This document shows, in pieces, positions 35,728 to 47,300 of a stretch of DNA of 64,000 nt (positions are counted from its first letter, which is position 1; each line of letters begins with the position of its first letter). A program made the position numbers and the translations under genes. Below the pieces are notes generated by a model, which ran no database searches, was not told the origin of the DNA, and worked only from the letters and a program-made list of their open reading frames with translations. The DNA comes from Moringa oleifera (lineage: Eukaryota > Streptophyta > Magnoliopsida > Brassicales > Moringaceae): NCBI GenBank assembly GCA_021397835.1, contig JAJFZO010000407.1, positions 1,922,001 to 1,986,000 of the forward strand, given 5' to 3'.

Positions 35728-35990
35728 ATGGTACGATTGTTTTAAACAAGGTACGATTTAATCAAATAAGTTACGATTTCAAACATATAAGGTACGATTT
35801 CAGAAAACAAGTCACGATTGAAAACAAAAAAGGTACGATTGAAGCAAACAAGTTACGATTTAAAACAAATACGATACGATTTCAACAAACAAGGTACGAT
35901 TTATGCAATCACAGTACGATTGCATAAAAAACAGTTCCATTAACAAAATAGGTTACGATTTCGTTAAATAGATACGATTATTAATATTAT
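35728..35990 (-). repeat. TCGTACC/TCGTAAC repeat block 5 (5'-UTR intron of ULP gene)
   Basis: About a dozen GGTACGATT or GTTACGATT cores (plus strand) at about 20-bp intervals separated by A-rich spacers such as TAAAACAAAC. On the minus, sense strand they read AATCGTACC or AATCGTAAC. Lies in the inferred 5'-UTR intron (36,367–35,673). Confidence 0.88.
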
Positions 35991-36583
35991 GAGGTCACGA
36001 ATGCGATGAACCGTTGCATATAGATGCACCTAAGCCAAGAAATTGGAGCCAACAAACCAGTAAATGAAGACTTAAGCATGCGATACCTATATACATATAC
36101 CCAGAGAAATTTTTGGGTTTCAATGTATCAAAAGAAAAATGAAAAATAATACACCGCGATATACCCAAACATCGCAGATTCCAAAACCAATACAAAATCA
36201 AAAGAAAATGATTTAAAAACTATTGGAGAAGTTTTCAAACCCATAGAGTAAACTCAAAAAAATTAAGAAATCGTTGAATCAAATATGAGGGAAGGATTTC
36301 ATCCGTGGGTATTCAATAAGCAAAAAACCCACAGAAATTTGAGTAGAATAGATGCTTGAAATCATACCTCTATTGTTTTTTTAGTGATTCAGTAGCTTGC
36401 GGATAGTATTGAGGAAAGGTTGGTTTACAACGAAAGCAAAGAAATCAACAGACACAGAATGAAGAGAGCTGAAGCTGAACGAGCTAAGTGGTAAAGCTTA
36501 GCGCCAGAATTAGGAGAGAGGGAAATAGAGACGTTTGAGATGTTTGACTTTTCATATTCTGCAGTTGGACAAGTAAGTAATTG

Positions 36584-36707
36584 TACATCTGCTGTGAAGG
36601 GTAATTTTGTCTCAAAGTATCTAAAAAGTGTTAAAAACAAATACATTAGTAATGTTAGTTATTTACGTAAATATCCTTATACGGGTGATTAAAATAGAAT
36701 TTTCCCC
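36584..36707 (-). repeat. right terminal inverted repeat of the MULE
   Basis: Reverse-complement partner of the left terminus. Read on the minus strand it starts GGGGAAAATTC, with the T-rich/ACACTTTTTAGAT block 67 bp in and TACCCTT near 100 bp. It doubles as the upstream region of the ULP gene. Confidence 0.65.
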
Positions 36708-36716
36708 AAAAAAAAA
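36708..36716. repeat. right 9-bp target-site duplication (A9) of the MULE
   Basis: Exactly nine A between the terminal CCCC of the element and the host sequence TGCTGGGTT. Matches the nine A ending at 27,411. Confidence 0.65.
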
Positions 36717-37197
36717 TGCTGGGTTATTTCACAAGAGAGATCTCAAATATAAAAGAAAAAGAGATTTCTCAAGAAAGAGAGATCTGAAATACAAGGTGTT
36801 TCTTATCATACATCCATTTATTATATCCCCTCAGACAAAATCCAAAGAAAAAATAAGACAGGAAAGATACGAAAATCTGTAAGACCTTACAAGCAAACCC
36901 AATTCAAAAATGTTTTCGTTCTATCTACTCAGGTTTAAAACCCATAAGCTGCCTTGACTGGCAGCTGCATCTCTTCTTTCTATACCGCAATGCAATTCTG
37001 CAATTGCCTCAACTTCTTGGATATTCACAAGAGAACTCCATTGTTTTATCCCCTCGAATTCTTTATGCCCTTTATCATCACAACATTAAAGAATGACTGT
37101 CTTCTTTCATTTTATACAAGCTAAAAATTGCAGAAAAATGTCTGTGAATGCCAAATCTTATGTCGCTGAAGCAGAAGAGGAGAATCAAACTGCTACA
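36717..37197. other. 3' flank of the CSLA gene
   Basis: Host sequence between the MULE and the CSLA stop codon; probably contains the CSLA 3' UTR on the minus strand. No other coding frame is convincing. Confidence 0.5.
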
Positions 37198-40100
37198 CTA
37201 AGCATGGGGAACAAACGTGCCTATGTAACCAAACCCCATGATGAAGAAGGCGATAGCTTGAACATAAAGGTATAGAAAGTAGTGGTTCTGGCCAAAGGCG
37301 ACATCATAGCAACCACAGAAGAAAAGGTAAGCTCCAACTCCAAGCTCCAGGAGATGAATTCTGTTCACATTTAGAATGCGAAATGAAAGGCATGCAGTTT
37401 GATGGGTTGGTTGCATAGCAAGGTCAAGTTAGGAATCATACCTTTCTCCAAATCTGAATCGCAGTTTCTTGGGTGCTTTCGTGGCTGCCTTAGCCTTGAG
37501 AGCATCCCCTAGTTTCTCAGTTACGATCCATTCGTTCACTCTACCAGCCTCTAGCAGGCCAACGAAGGTAGCCTTAGTTCGGTGCAGTGACATGACATTC
37601 TCGAAAAGGATCCAGAAAACCATTAGGTGGAGTGACCTGTGAGAACAACGAAGGAAGTGAATGAGGCTTAAGCAAGAACCTTTGACCCGCAAACAAAGCT
37701 GTGTATATAATATTCTTGTATAGTTCATCACAAATTGTCTTCTTGAACCATTGAATTGATATTTGCTTGAAAGCGTTCAAAGAAGATTATGCCAAAAAGA
37801 ATGAATTTAATCAGAACGGTTCAGTCCAGCAAATTGAACTTTATCACCGAGTATATTAAAGAAGGAGCGTGGACTAAAGACAGAATTACCAAACCTTGGG
37901 GTTCCAATTGCGTTGAGAAGAGTAATAACGGAAGGAATATAAACAGCTCCCCACTTTGGAACCTCAACTTCAGGCACCAGAACAGTTGCAGGCAACACAA
38001 TGCAGTAAAACATGAATGTAACAATGTGAGCTATGACCTTCCTAACCAAGAAGAAGCTGTATATCACATGTATTTTCTTCCACAACGATACTTTCTGCAG
38101 TAAAATTATACAGAACAAAAGATACAGTGAGCAAAACCAAGTTCATGTGAGGAAACTCCAGAAACAGTCATTCTAAGTTGGAGACCAAGAACAGGCTCAA
38201 GTAACCTTGTTTGTAATAATTTCCATCAACATCTTCCTGAAGAGGTTAGCAGGACCACAGGACCATCTGTGTTGTTGATAGCGGTAGGCCTTGAAAGTAC
38301 TGGGCAATTCATTTTTCACCTGAAGCAGACATAACTTCCATTAACACACATGGACAAATTTCCGGAACAAGGCACAGGATCAACAACAGCACCAGCAAAC
38401 GAAAGGGGCAGTTAACTTTGCATTTTATGCCACTTAAGGCCCATATCATTGGGTTGCGTTGAAATGAGATGATCAATGTTTGTTTTTGTATATTCTGAGA
38501 GATAATAATCTCATCATTGTGTTTCAATTTTATTCTATTGAAGAATATCTTGTGTTAATGGTAAAAGCATACCTGCAAGCTACCAAGATACAGAAATTTC
38601 CAGCCTTTAAGACTGGCTCGAACAGCCAAATCCATATCTTCCACCGTGGTCCTATCCTTCCACCCTCCGGCCTCACTCAGAGCTGCAAGTCTCCATACCC
38701 CAGCAGTCCCTATATTATTATACCAAATTAAAAAACTGAATAGTAATTTCTACTATCAATTTGCTCGTTTGGGTACCAAGTGATTTCAATAGTTCCCAGA
38801 GCAATTTTCAGAGAAAGGGTCGCTGTTGTTTACCGTTGAAGCCAAAGAACGAATAGGTGGAGGACCCAACTTCTTGTTCCACAGTGAAGTGGTAATCCAG
38901 GGACATTTCTTGCATTCTTGTCATCAAGCACTCATCAGCATTCACTGCAAAACAGACATGGAAACCCACTGCCAGGTCACCACCTTAGCTTGCAAGATTT
39001 TTCTCTCTTTTCCTTTTCTTTTCCCCAATTGGTTGGGACAATATAATGATGATATCAAAGAATTACAATAAAACGTGGAGTAGTAGAGAAGGACAGTGAC
39101 CAGAGGTCCACCATTAAAGAGTGCACATGCAGCTGCCTGGAATTTTACCAGACGGTCTTCATGCATAAGACAAGAATGCCCCTACAGATTTTCTCTCTTC
39201 CCAAACACATGCCTTGCCTACCAGTTAATGGGATACTGGGTTTCGAGCACTGCATGGCAGCTTTTACTAGCAGAAAGTGGATCTGCCATTTATTGGCACA
39301 GTAAATATTACCTGCTTCATCGGTCCTCTTCAGATCAAAGCTAGTCCTTGCCAGAAACTCATATGGACAGTTGATGTTTGGTGGATCAAGCTCAATTTCA
39401 TGCAAGTTTTCTTTAACCAGAAAGACAATACAATTTCATCAAAAACGACATGGATTTTCCCTTGATTCTCATTGTTCTGAAATTCAAGGTGACTGTAGCA
39501 GGTAAATTATCTTGAAAACTATTGGCATTCTTACGGCACTTTCACTTCTCCCAAAAGAATGAAGGACAAAGCCCAAAAGGTATAGGAACACAAAACAACA
39601 AAACATCTGGGAATGGCACATTCTGCATATTTTATTGGGTTTGTCTAGCCTCCCAAGAAACACAAGACACGATAAAAAAGCTTCCCACGTGTCAACACTT
39701 GAGTCAGCCAGCAAGGACTAGACCGTGGAAGATCCACGAGGTAGGACCCACTTCAAGACAGTCACCGACAGTTTTGAAACTAGTTTCTGTTCAGTTTTTT
39801 TCCTATAACCTTAAAAACCATTAAAATCAAACTGCAAAACTTGACCAGCCATGTTAAGGTTGATGGGTTTTTCTGTTAATGATGATGCTTAAGTGAAGAT
39901 TACCGAATTTCCAGCGAGCTTGAACCAGAGCCAGCTGAGGGTTGTGGACGAGGAAAGGGATGGCTCGCCAGAGGAAATTCGGCTCCGGCTGGAAATCAGC
40001 GTCGAATATCGCTACGTAATCGCACTGCTTCACGTAGCTGCGCTTCATGCCTTCTTTGAGCGCTCCTGCTTTGTATCCGTTTCTGTTGTCTCTTATCTCG

Positions 40101-40762
40101 TACTTTATGTTAATTCCTTTGCTTGCCCATCTTTGGCACTCCAGCTCCACCAAATCCTGCATTTCTCACCAAGAATCCAGACTCATTAAGTTATTTGTAT
40201 ACTATAAAATCGATGTGAATGGTGGACGCAGTACTAGGAATTGTTTTGCTGGGTACCTTGATCACTGGGTCCGTTGAATCGTCAAGGACTTGTATGATGA
40301 TCCGATCAGACGGCCATGATAGCCCACAAGCTGCTCCAATTGACAGTTGATAAACCTGCTTTAAAACGTAAACTAAGCATGAACTGAAACGGTAAGTAAA
40401 ACAGAAGGAGCCAGAAAGGGAAAGAGAAGGACCTCCTTTTCGTTGTACATTGGGATTTGAACAAGAACCATGGGGTAAGCTGAGTTACCGAGCTCGACGT
40501 CGTCCTTTATGGGTTCCCATTTGTAACGTTTCTCTGGTTTTCGACCGAAGAGCTTTACTAACAAAATGACTATCCCCATGTAAACCCTTTCGATGAAGAG
40601 CATTACGGACATGGTCAAGCAAATAACAACTGCGAGTCTGAGCAGAGGAACGATCAATGGGGCTTTAATCTGACCCCAAATCAGTCCCATTTGCATTGAA
40701 ATGTCGTCCCTGGCTCCCTGAAATGTCTCGGGGAGAAGAATTGTAGAGGAAAACCGATCCAT
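37198..40762 (-). CDS. CSLA9: glucomannan 4-beta-mannosyltransferase (cellulose synthase-like A9)
   Basis: Nine exons: 40762–40433, 40355–40257, 40156–39904, 38944–38834, 38709–38573, 38319–38206, 38094–37895, 37636–37442, 37360–37198, all GT–AG. Sum 1,602 nt, 533 residues; Arabidopsis CSLA9 is about the same length. A Golgi GT2 enzyme that polymerises GDP-mannose (and GDP-glucose) into (gluco)mannan. A membrane segment lies near residues 36–60 ([21 protein letters not shown]). Catalytic motifs follow in order: Asp135–136 (VLDDSTDP), Asp195/Asp197 ([10 protein letters not shown]), Asp289 (TTVEDMDL) and QQHRW at 325–329. Several C-terminal membrane helices follow ([38 protein letters not shown]). 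The N-terminus with [13 protein letters not shown] is typical of the CSLA9/CSLA2 branch. Intron 3 is about 960 bp. No defect seen. Confidence 0.95.
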
Positions 40763-41329
40763 TTATGGATATTTTTTACTTACAGAAGAGACTACAAAAA
40801 CAGAGCAAATGCAGAGAGCAAACAGCCGACAAGCTAAGAGGAAGCTAGGAAAAAGAGGAGAAGAAGATAACCCACTGGATCTAAATGGATTTGAATGACT
40901 TTCTTTGCTAAAAGAGCAAGAATGTTTCGTACTTTTCTTTCCTGTCTGAGTGATTTTGCTTCTGGTTCACCCAAAATGGAGGCAGAGCTGAAAACGTCAG
41001 TGGCTGCTCAGAAGCCCACTATCTTGCAGACAGCCACCACAAAGAAAAAAAGAAAGCAGAACAGAACAGAACCCTCTATAGATCTTAATCTATCAAACCA
41101 AACACAAAACTCGTACACATTACCCAGAAAACAAACTCGCAAACTGAATGGTTGATCGAGAAAAGCAGAAAACAGATTCAAAAACAAACTTTCCAGAATC
41201 TACACCCTTTTCTGCTTCTGTTAACAAAGCACAACGGAAGCAGAGGAATGCACATAAAAGCTCAACAGCAAGAGAGAAAACAGAAAACCATAAATGCAGA
41301 GCTAAGAGAGAAAAGAAGAGAATAATGTC

Positions 41330-41340
41330 CTTTATATAAG
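41330..41340 (-). promoter_or_regulatory. candidate TATA box of the CSLA gene
   Basis: The minus strand reads CTTATATAAAG here, about 570 bp before the start codon, in front of a GA/A-rich leader with CT/GA tracts. Would imply a leader of roughly 530 bp, possibly with an unrecognised 5'-UTR intron. Confidence 0.45.
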
Positions 41341-44300
41341 CTCTCTCTTTCTTTTCTTTTCCTCTGTAAATTTATTTTTCCCTTTGCTATTGTGAGAAAC
41401 CTCGAAACCCAAACTGTTTCAACTACAAAATGTGAGGCTTTGGTAAGAGATGTAACAAGTAACAACTATAAGTTTCAGGTAAAAAGTTGAGTGCGATTGA
41501 CGGCGGCGACTGTCCGGCAAGTGATGTCACTTTTCCGTCAATGTCTGTCGGTGCATCACTTTCCATTTTAGACACCCAACTCATAATTATTAAGTCTTAG
41601 AAGACCCACGTCTCCTCTTCAACCATACATTTCTCTTTCCCAACCAGCCCACTGATTTGTGCATTACATTAACAACTTTTTCTTCTCTTTTCTAATAACA
41701 ATGCACAAATATATATATATATATAAGCTTTTTATAACCGTACTCATTATTTAGCATTAGGTTTTTGGGTTTTATTAAGAGTTCGAAATTAAAATATCTT
41801 TTTTTTGAAAAAATAGATTTGAAAATTATAATTTTTAATTTTTTCTTTTAAATTTTAGAACTTAAGAGATTTTATTCATTCCAGCAATAAGAATCACAAG
41901 TTTATTGACTTTCCAAAGTTAATGTGGGTTGGAGTGATTATTGGCAGCATGACTCCTTTGAAGTTTGAAGTAGTAATTTTTTAAAAAATATATATATTCT
42001 TATTTATTTCAATCAGAACTCTATAATTTTAGTATTTTTTGATTTTTTTATCAAATGGGTCTTTACAAAAAATAAAAAAATTATAATTTATTATATTAAT
42101 AATAAATAAATAAATGACATTATGATTTCTTTTATTAAATAGCTATGTGTCAGCATACCATTAAAAATTCAGTATTTACATAAAATTTTATTTGTGTTGT
42201 ATAGAATTTAAATATTTTATGTTAATTACAAAAAAAAAATCTGCTATTAGACATTTTTGTGGATAAATAAATTATAAATATTTTTTTTGAAAATGTATCA
42301 AATAAATCTAAAAAATTGTAATGATACAGGGCTAAAAATATAACATCATTTCTAATTTATTTTATTAAATATTAAATAAACTGTTATAAGAAAATTTTGG
42401 ATTTTTCATCTACTTTAATTACGATTTAAAAGGGAAAAAATCGTTATTAAATCCTTTTCAAAACAAACAAATATTTTTAACCAACAAGACTCGAAACTCG
42501 AAACGACATATGCCGTTATCAAACGACATATGACATCACCATTTGGGTATAAACCCGTTTACTCTTTATTGTTAAAGGGCACTGAAAAATGCCGCGTGGC
42601 GTTGTGCGAATGTACGTTACAGCTCAGATGCTTCTCGTGGGTGATGCCTTTTGATTAACTTACAAGTCTGTTCCTCCTTCTTTACGGAAACCGGAGGGCT
42701 GTGAGGGCACCAAAAAGTGTACACTTGCTGTCACAATAGTGGGGAAGAACTGTACCGATCAGAAGGCGACCCTCTTTCTTTTTAAAAGGAAACAATACTA
42801 AGAAGTCTGGGTGTTTTTCACTGCCTGTTGTAGTTTCTGTCTGACCAATCTTATTACTTTTTACTTTTCCTTTTTACTTTGGTTAACAGTCAAACCTTCT
42901 TCTGTCTGCATATGAATGCCTGAAAGCTAATATGGCAAGCTGTGAACTTTCTGTCTTTGGAAAAAGATTAATAAAAATTAAAAAGTAAATATAAAAGGAC
43001 TTCTCATTATATTTATTTGTTATCTAATTATGATGTATCAATTAAATTAATTATATATTTAATTTTTTAATTTAATTTAATTTCAATTCAAACTATCTTA
43101 AAATATTAAAATATTTTAATTGTTAGTTTTAAAAATTATTTACATAAATTCTATTAATTCATCTCTCGAATTTAAACAATCTTCCACTCACACCCGCGAA
43201 CTATATTTTATATATTTTTAATTTTTTAATAATATAAAATAAAAATATATTCAAAATTTTGATTTTTTAATGATAATTTGAATAATTTTTATATTTAAAA
43301 AAATTAATAAAAAACTTAATATTTTTAAAAAATATAATATCAAAGGTATAAATAATCCCACCAACTCTTTAATTTCAACACAACTTTGCTATATTCTTAT
43401 AATCCAAACAAAGTTTAGGTTATATTACAACAGTATCTTATCTCTCTTTTTGTTGTGGTTGCGTCTTCTGATTTGGAGAAAATATAAAGATGAAGATGAT
43501 ACGAAACTCATTCTTTATGATAGAGAAATTAATTAGACGAAGAAACTTTAGCTCCCCCATAGTATTTAATGCTATTAATGTAGAAAAATCTGAATAGGAT
43601 GATAACTGAGTCATGCACGCAAAAAGAACTTAATTTTTTTTGTTATAATTATTTTTTAAAAAAATATTTAAAAAATGATGATAAGTTTTTATATTAAAAA
43701 TAAAATAAAATAAATAAAATGTATTTTAATTATTTATTATATTGATTTGACATGTTATAATCTTTTAAAAAAATTAATTCAAATAGAAAATATGTGGCTA
43801 AGCAGAAAGATAATATGATATATGAATGTCAATGGGATATTTAATTACATAGATAGCCTATAATTAGATTTTGATTAATGCGCATGCATGGTTGGTGAAG
43901 TAAAGAAGTAGGCGATCAATCTCGCTAACCTTAATTGCATAAATCAGTTCTCGGTGTTCTCATAAATAATATTAATCCCAGAGAATTTGTTTTTTCAAAA
44001 AATAATAAGTTGGAATCCGATTTCAATATGAGTATTGATCATAAGGATCAAATTTATTTTAACATTAAGAGTTTTTGTATTGTGATTTTATCATAGTATA
44101 TTTTATTGGTGATAATTCTCATGATTTTGGAAATATATGAATAATTTAATCCATAAATTAATGTTTTTAAATATTTTTTAAAGTAAAAATTATTTAAAAT
44201 CTTAAATTATACTCATTTGAAAAGTAGCAAAAGTAATAATTTATTAATTTAGATTTAAAATATTTCACATATGTGAAAGTTAACGAAGTTAATATTACTG

Positions 44301-47300
44301 TATATATAGTATTGAAAATATTTTAAAATTTTTTATATAATTAAACAATTTTAAAAATCATTAAAACATAACCCATTAGTGAAAATTTTTCAAAATTAAA
44401 AAATAAATTCAAAAAAATATATATTTAAATTATTTTTAAACAGATTTATCACGAAAAATATTTTTATTTTTATGACATTTGAGTCAGTACCCAATTTAAT
44501 TCAACTATGCATATTAGAATCCCATTTATGACTTTGTGAACATTAAATTTGATTTATTGTACAAAATATATATAATTGATGATTTTTAATGACAACTTTT
44601 ATCTTAATTTTTACAAAGAGATATGCTTTATTTTAAAATTATTTTATATTTAAATATTCATATAAAATCAACATAATTTATACCTAAAAAGGAAATTTTG
44701 ACCCAAAAAAAAAAAAATGCTCACTTTCTTTTGATAGGCGGCCATGAATTCACAAAAGGGAAGTGATCAAACCTTTGCACTAACAGAATTGGGTGGCTAA
44801 CAACTTTAAAAAAACAAACATGCATTTTGCTTTTGTTAAAAAATATTTAATTTTATTAACGTTGCATGCAACTTTTAGCATATAACAATCTGCTTTTCAT
44901 GATTTGTATTATGATAACAAAATGAAATCCTCGGCATGATTTGCTTGCTTTTCTCCGTTCAACTGAGACATAACAAGTAATTGTTGTGGTCCGTAAAGTT
45001 ACATTTAATTTATTAAATAATACTCCAATTCTAAATCGAATACTCTTGATAAGTCGGGTTGTTGCTATAAGAATAATTAACTTTTTGAAAGAAAATTTTA
45101 ACAAATTAAATACTTCCTAAGAATTTGTCAAAAGAACGTGTTCTTCCACCGGCACATTAATTTTTTTATTGAAATAATTTAAATAATAAAAGAGAATATT
45201 AAAATTAAATTATTTAATATTTTTTAATGCTTGGTAGCTCACAAGACACTTGAAAAAAATTTAAATTACAAAAAAGTATGTTTATTTAAATAAAAATTAT
45301 AAATAAGTTTTAAAAAATATTTAAATGAATATTAAAATTAAAAATGTATATATGTATATATCTTAAACTATAATAATTTTTTTAATTTAACTCCTATTAT
45401 TTTGGAATAATTATAAGTACATCTAATATTTCAATTTAATATAAAAATGAATTGAAGTACTAATTTAAATGAAGATCAAAGAGCTTACCTAAGTTAATAC
45501 AAATTTTTAAATCAAATTTAAAGAGAAAAATAGTGCAAATGACAAATTAGATTTTTATGACCAAAATATCTTAAAAATGACTCAAAATAAATTGTACAGA
45601 TGCCCATCCTTATTATTTAACTAATGCCATGTATTTTTTAATTTTTTTAATTTATGATAATATAAATTTAAAAATATATTTTTACTACATATAACATTTT
45701 AAAATATTTATAATGTTAAATTGAATATTTTTTTACATATATAAAATTTTAAGTTAAAATTAATTACATAGTATTTTTAATTTAAATGCCTCTAATTTTT
45801 ATAAAAAATTAAAATTTGAAATATAAAATTAATCGACACTTTAAATTTTTTTATACTTATTTTAAAATTTAAAATTTCAATGCGTGATATTAATATTCTT
45901 TGACTTGCTAAGGTTCAAGCAACATACCTTAGACTTTAAGAATATATAATATGATTATGGACCACCCGCTTTGAAAACCTTATTATTTTTTATCGGGCAC
46001 ATGCATACATTCTAAAGTCAGATACACCATTATATTTATAAAATAATATTAATAAATTAAAATATTCTAGAGACTCGCAAGTAGGAGAAAAAGAGAATGT
46101 GTGACAGACAGCTGGACGAATAGATAGAAAGATAGACTGCTCAACTGCTGCCATTAGTTCTTAAATGCCGGTGTCTGGTTAATTCAGTGATTATTACAAG
46201 ACTAAGGTCTTAATGCTGACAGTTGTATTAACTTATCGGTGATTTTAGCAATGACTAAATAATATTTATTTTATTTATATAATTTATAAAATTATTTTTA
46301 TAAACAATAAATAATTAATTAAAAAAAAATTAACGTAGGGTGTTAGGGATCTGGTTTTTTGTTTAATGAAAATCAGACAGGTAACCATAAGTTGTCTGAA
46401 ACTTCGAGCTGTGTGCGCATGACAGCCAGTGGCCTTTGACCAAAACACGTACTACTAAATTTTCTTTTTCTTTTTGCAGGGTAGATCCCTAAAGTTGTCA
46501 TAATTATAAACAGGCCCTCAAATTGAACATTCCAGTTCATATGGGAGACCAACCAAGAATGAATAAGTTCGAGGGTGGAAAAGCAAGGAATAGGGAGAAC
46601 TTATCTACTTCTTTTACTGTTTGGCTGCCTAGAAAAAGAAAAGGAAAATCGGGAGAGAGAGTGGCTCCATTGAGCATTCCAATTGATTCTGCTTTGTACA
46701 GGCAATCATATATGCTTTATTGTATCCTTTTTGGGTACTGTGATCCGGCAGTTTTGTTTTTTTCTCCCCTCGATCAGGTTAAAAACCCAAAGATTAGCTT
46801 CTCATTTATTTATTTATTTATTTAATTTTATGTTTTTTATTAAATATTACATAAAGTTTTAAAAATTTATCATTCATTTTAAATAAAATTTGATTTTAAA
46901 AAAAAACTTAATGGGTTGATTGTGTGTGAATTGAATGTCGATTTAAAGTAATTGTAAAAAAAATTAATTTAAAAATAATTTTAAATTACATATTTTATTT
47001 TAATTTATCTTTTAAATTAAAATAATTTTCGAATCACTAAATATTTTTATAAAATTTTAAAATTTTTCATATATAATTTTTTAAAACATTATTAATATCC
47101 AGAAGAATTAAAATTTTCATTTTCAATGGTGATAATTAAATATTTATTTATATTTATGAAAAAGTTCCAATCAAATTAATTATAAAAATTTGTAACCGAA
47201 TTTTTTAAAAATTTTAAATTTTTTCATAAAATTTGATGTCATGTAAATTAATAAATCAATTTTTTTCACAGAATTTTAAAAGTTGAAGATTTATTTGGAG

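Larger units (their letters stand above)
27403..36716. mobile_element. Mutator-like element, KAONASHI (ULP-carrying) type, complete
   Basis: The element body is 27,412–36,707 (9,296 bp). Nine A residues flank it on each side (27,403–27,411 and 36,708–36,716), matching the 9-bp duplication of Mutator transposases, although an A-run is weak evidence on its own. The ends form imperfect inverted repeats of about 120 bp. The left begins GATGAAATTGCC and the right (minus strand) GGGGAAAATTC. In both, exactly 67 bp later comes a similar block (TTTTTTTAGCATTTAAATG left, TTTTTAACACTTTTTAGAT right), ending in TACCCTT. Inside are two convergent genes, a mudrA-type transposase (plus) and a DUF1985–ULP1 protease (minus), both with open frames after splicing. 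Known KI/ULP MULEs of Arabidopsis, melon and other plants share this gene pair. Intact frames suggest a young or selected copy. Confidence 0.88.

Noticed and set aside
46523..46825. 100-codon plus-strand frame with a fairly natural first half
   Set aside because: No domain recognised and the second half is low-complexity hydrophobic; kept only as part of an unexplained island.
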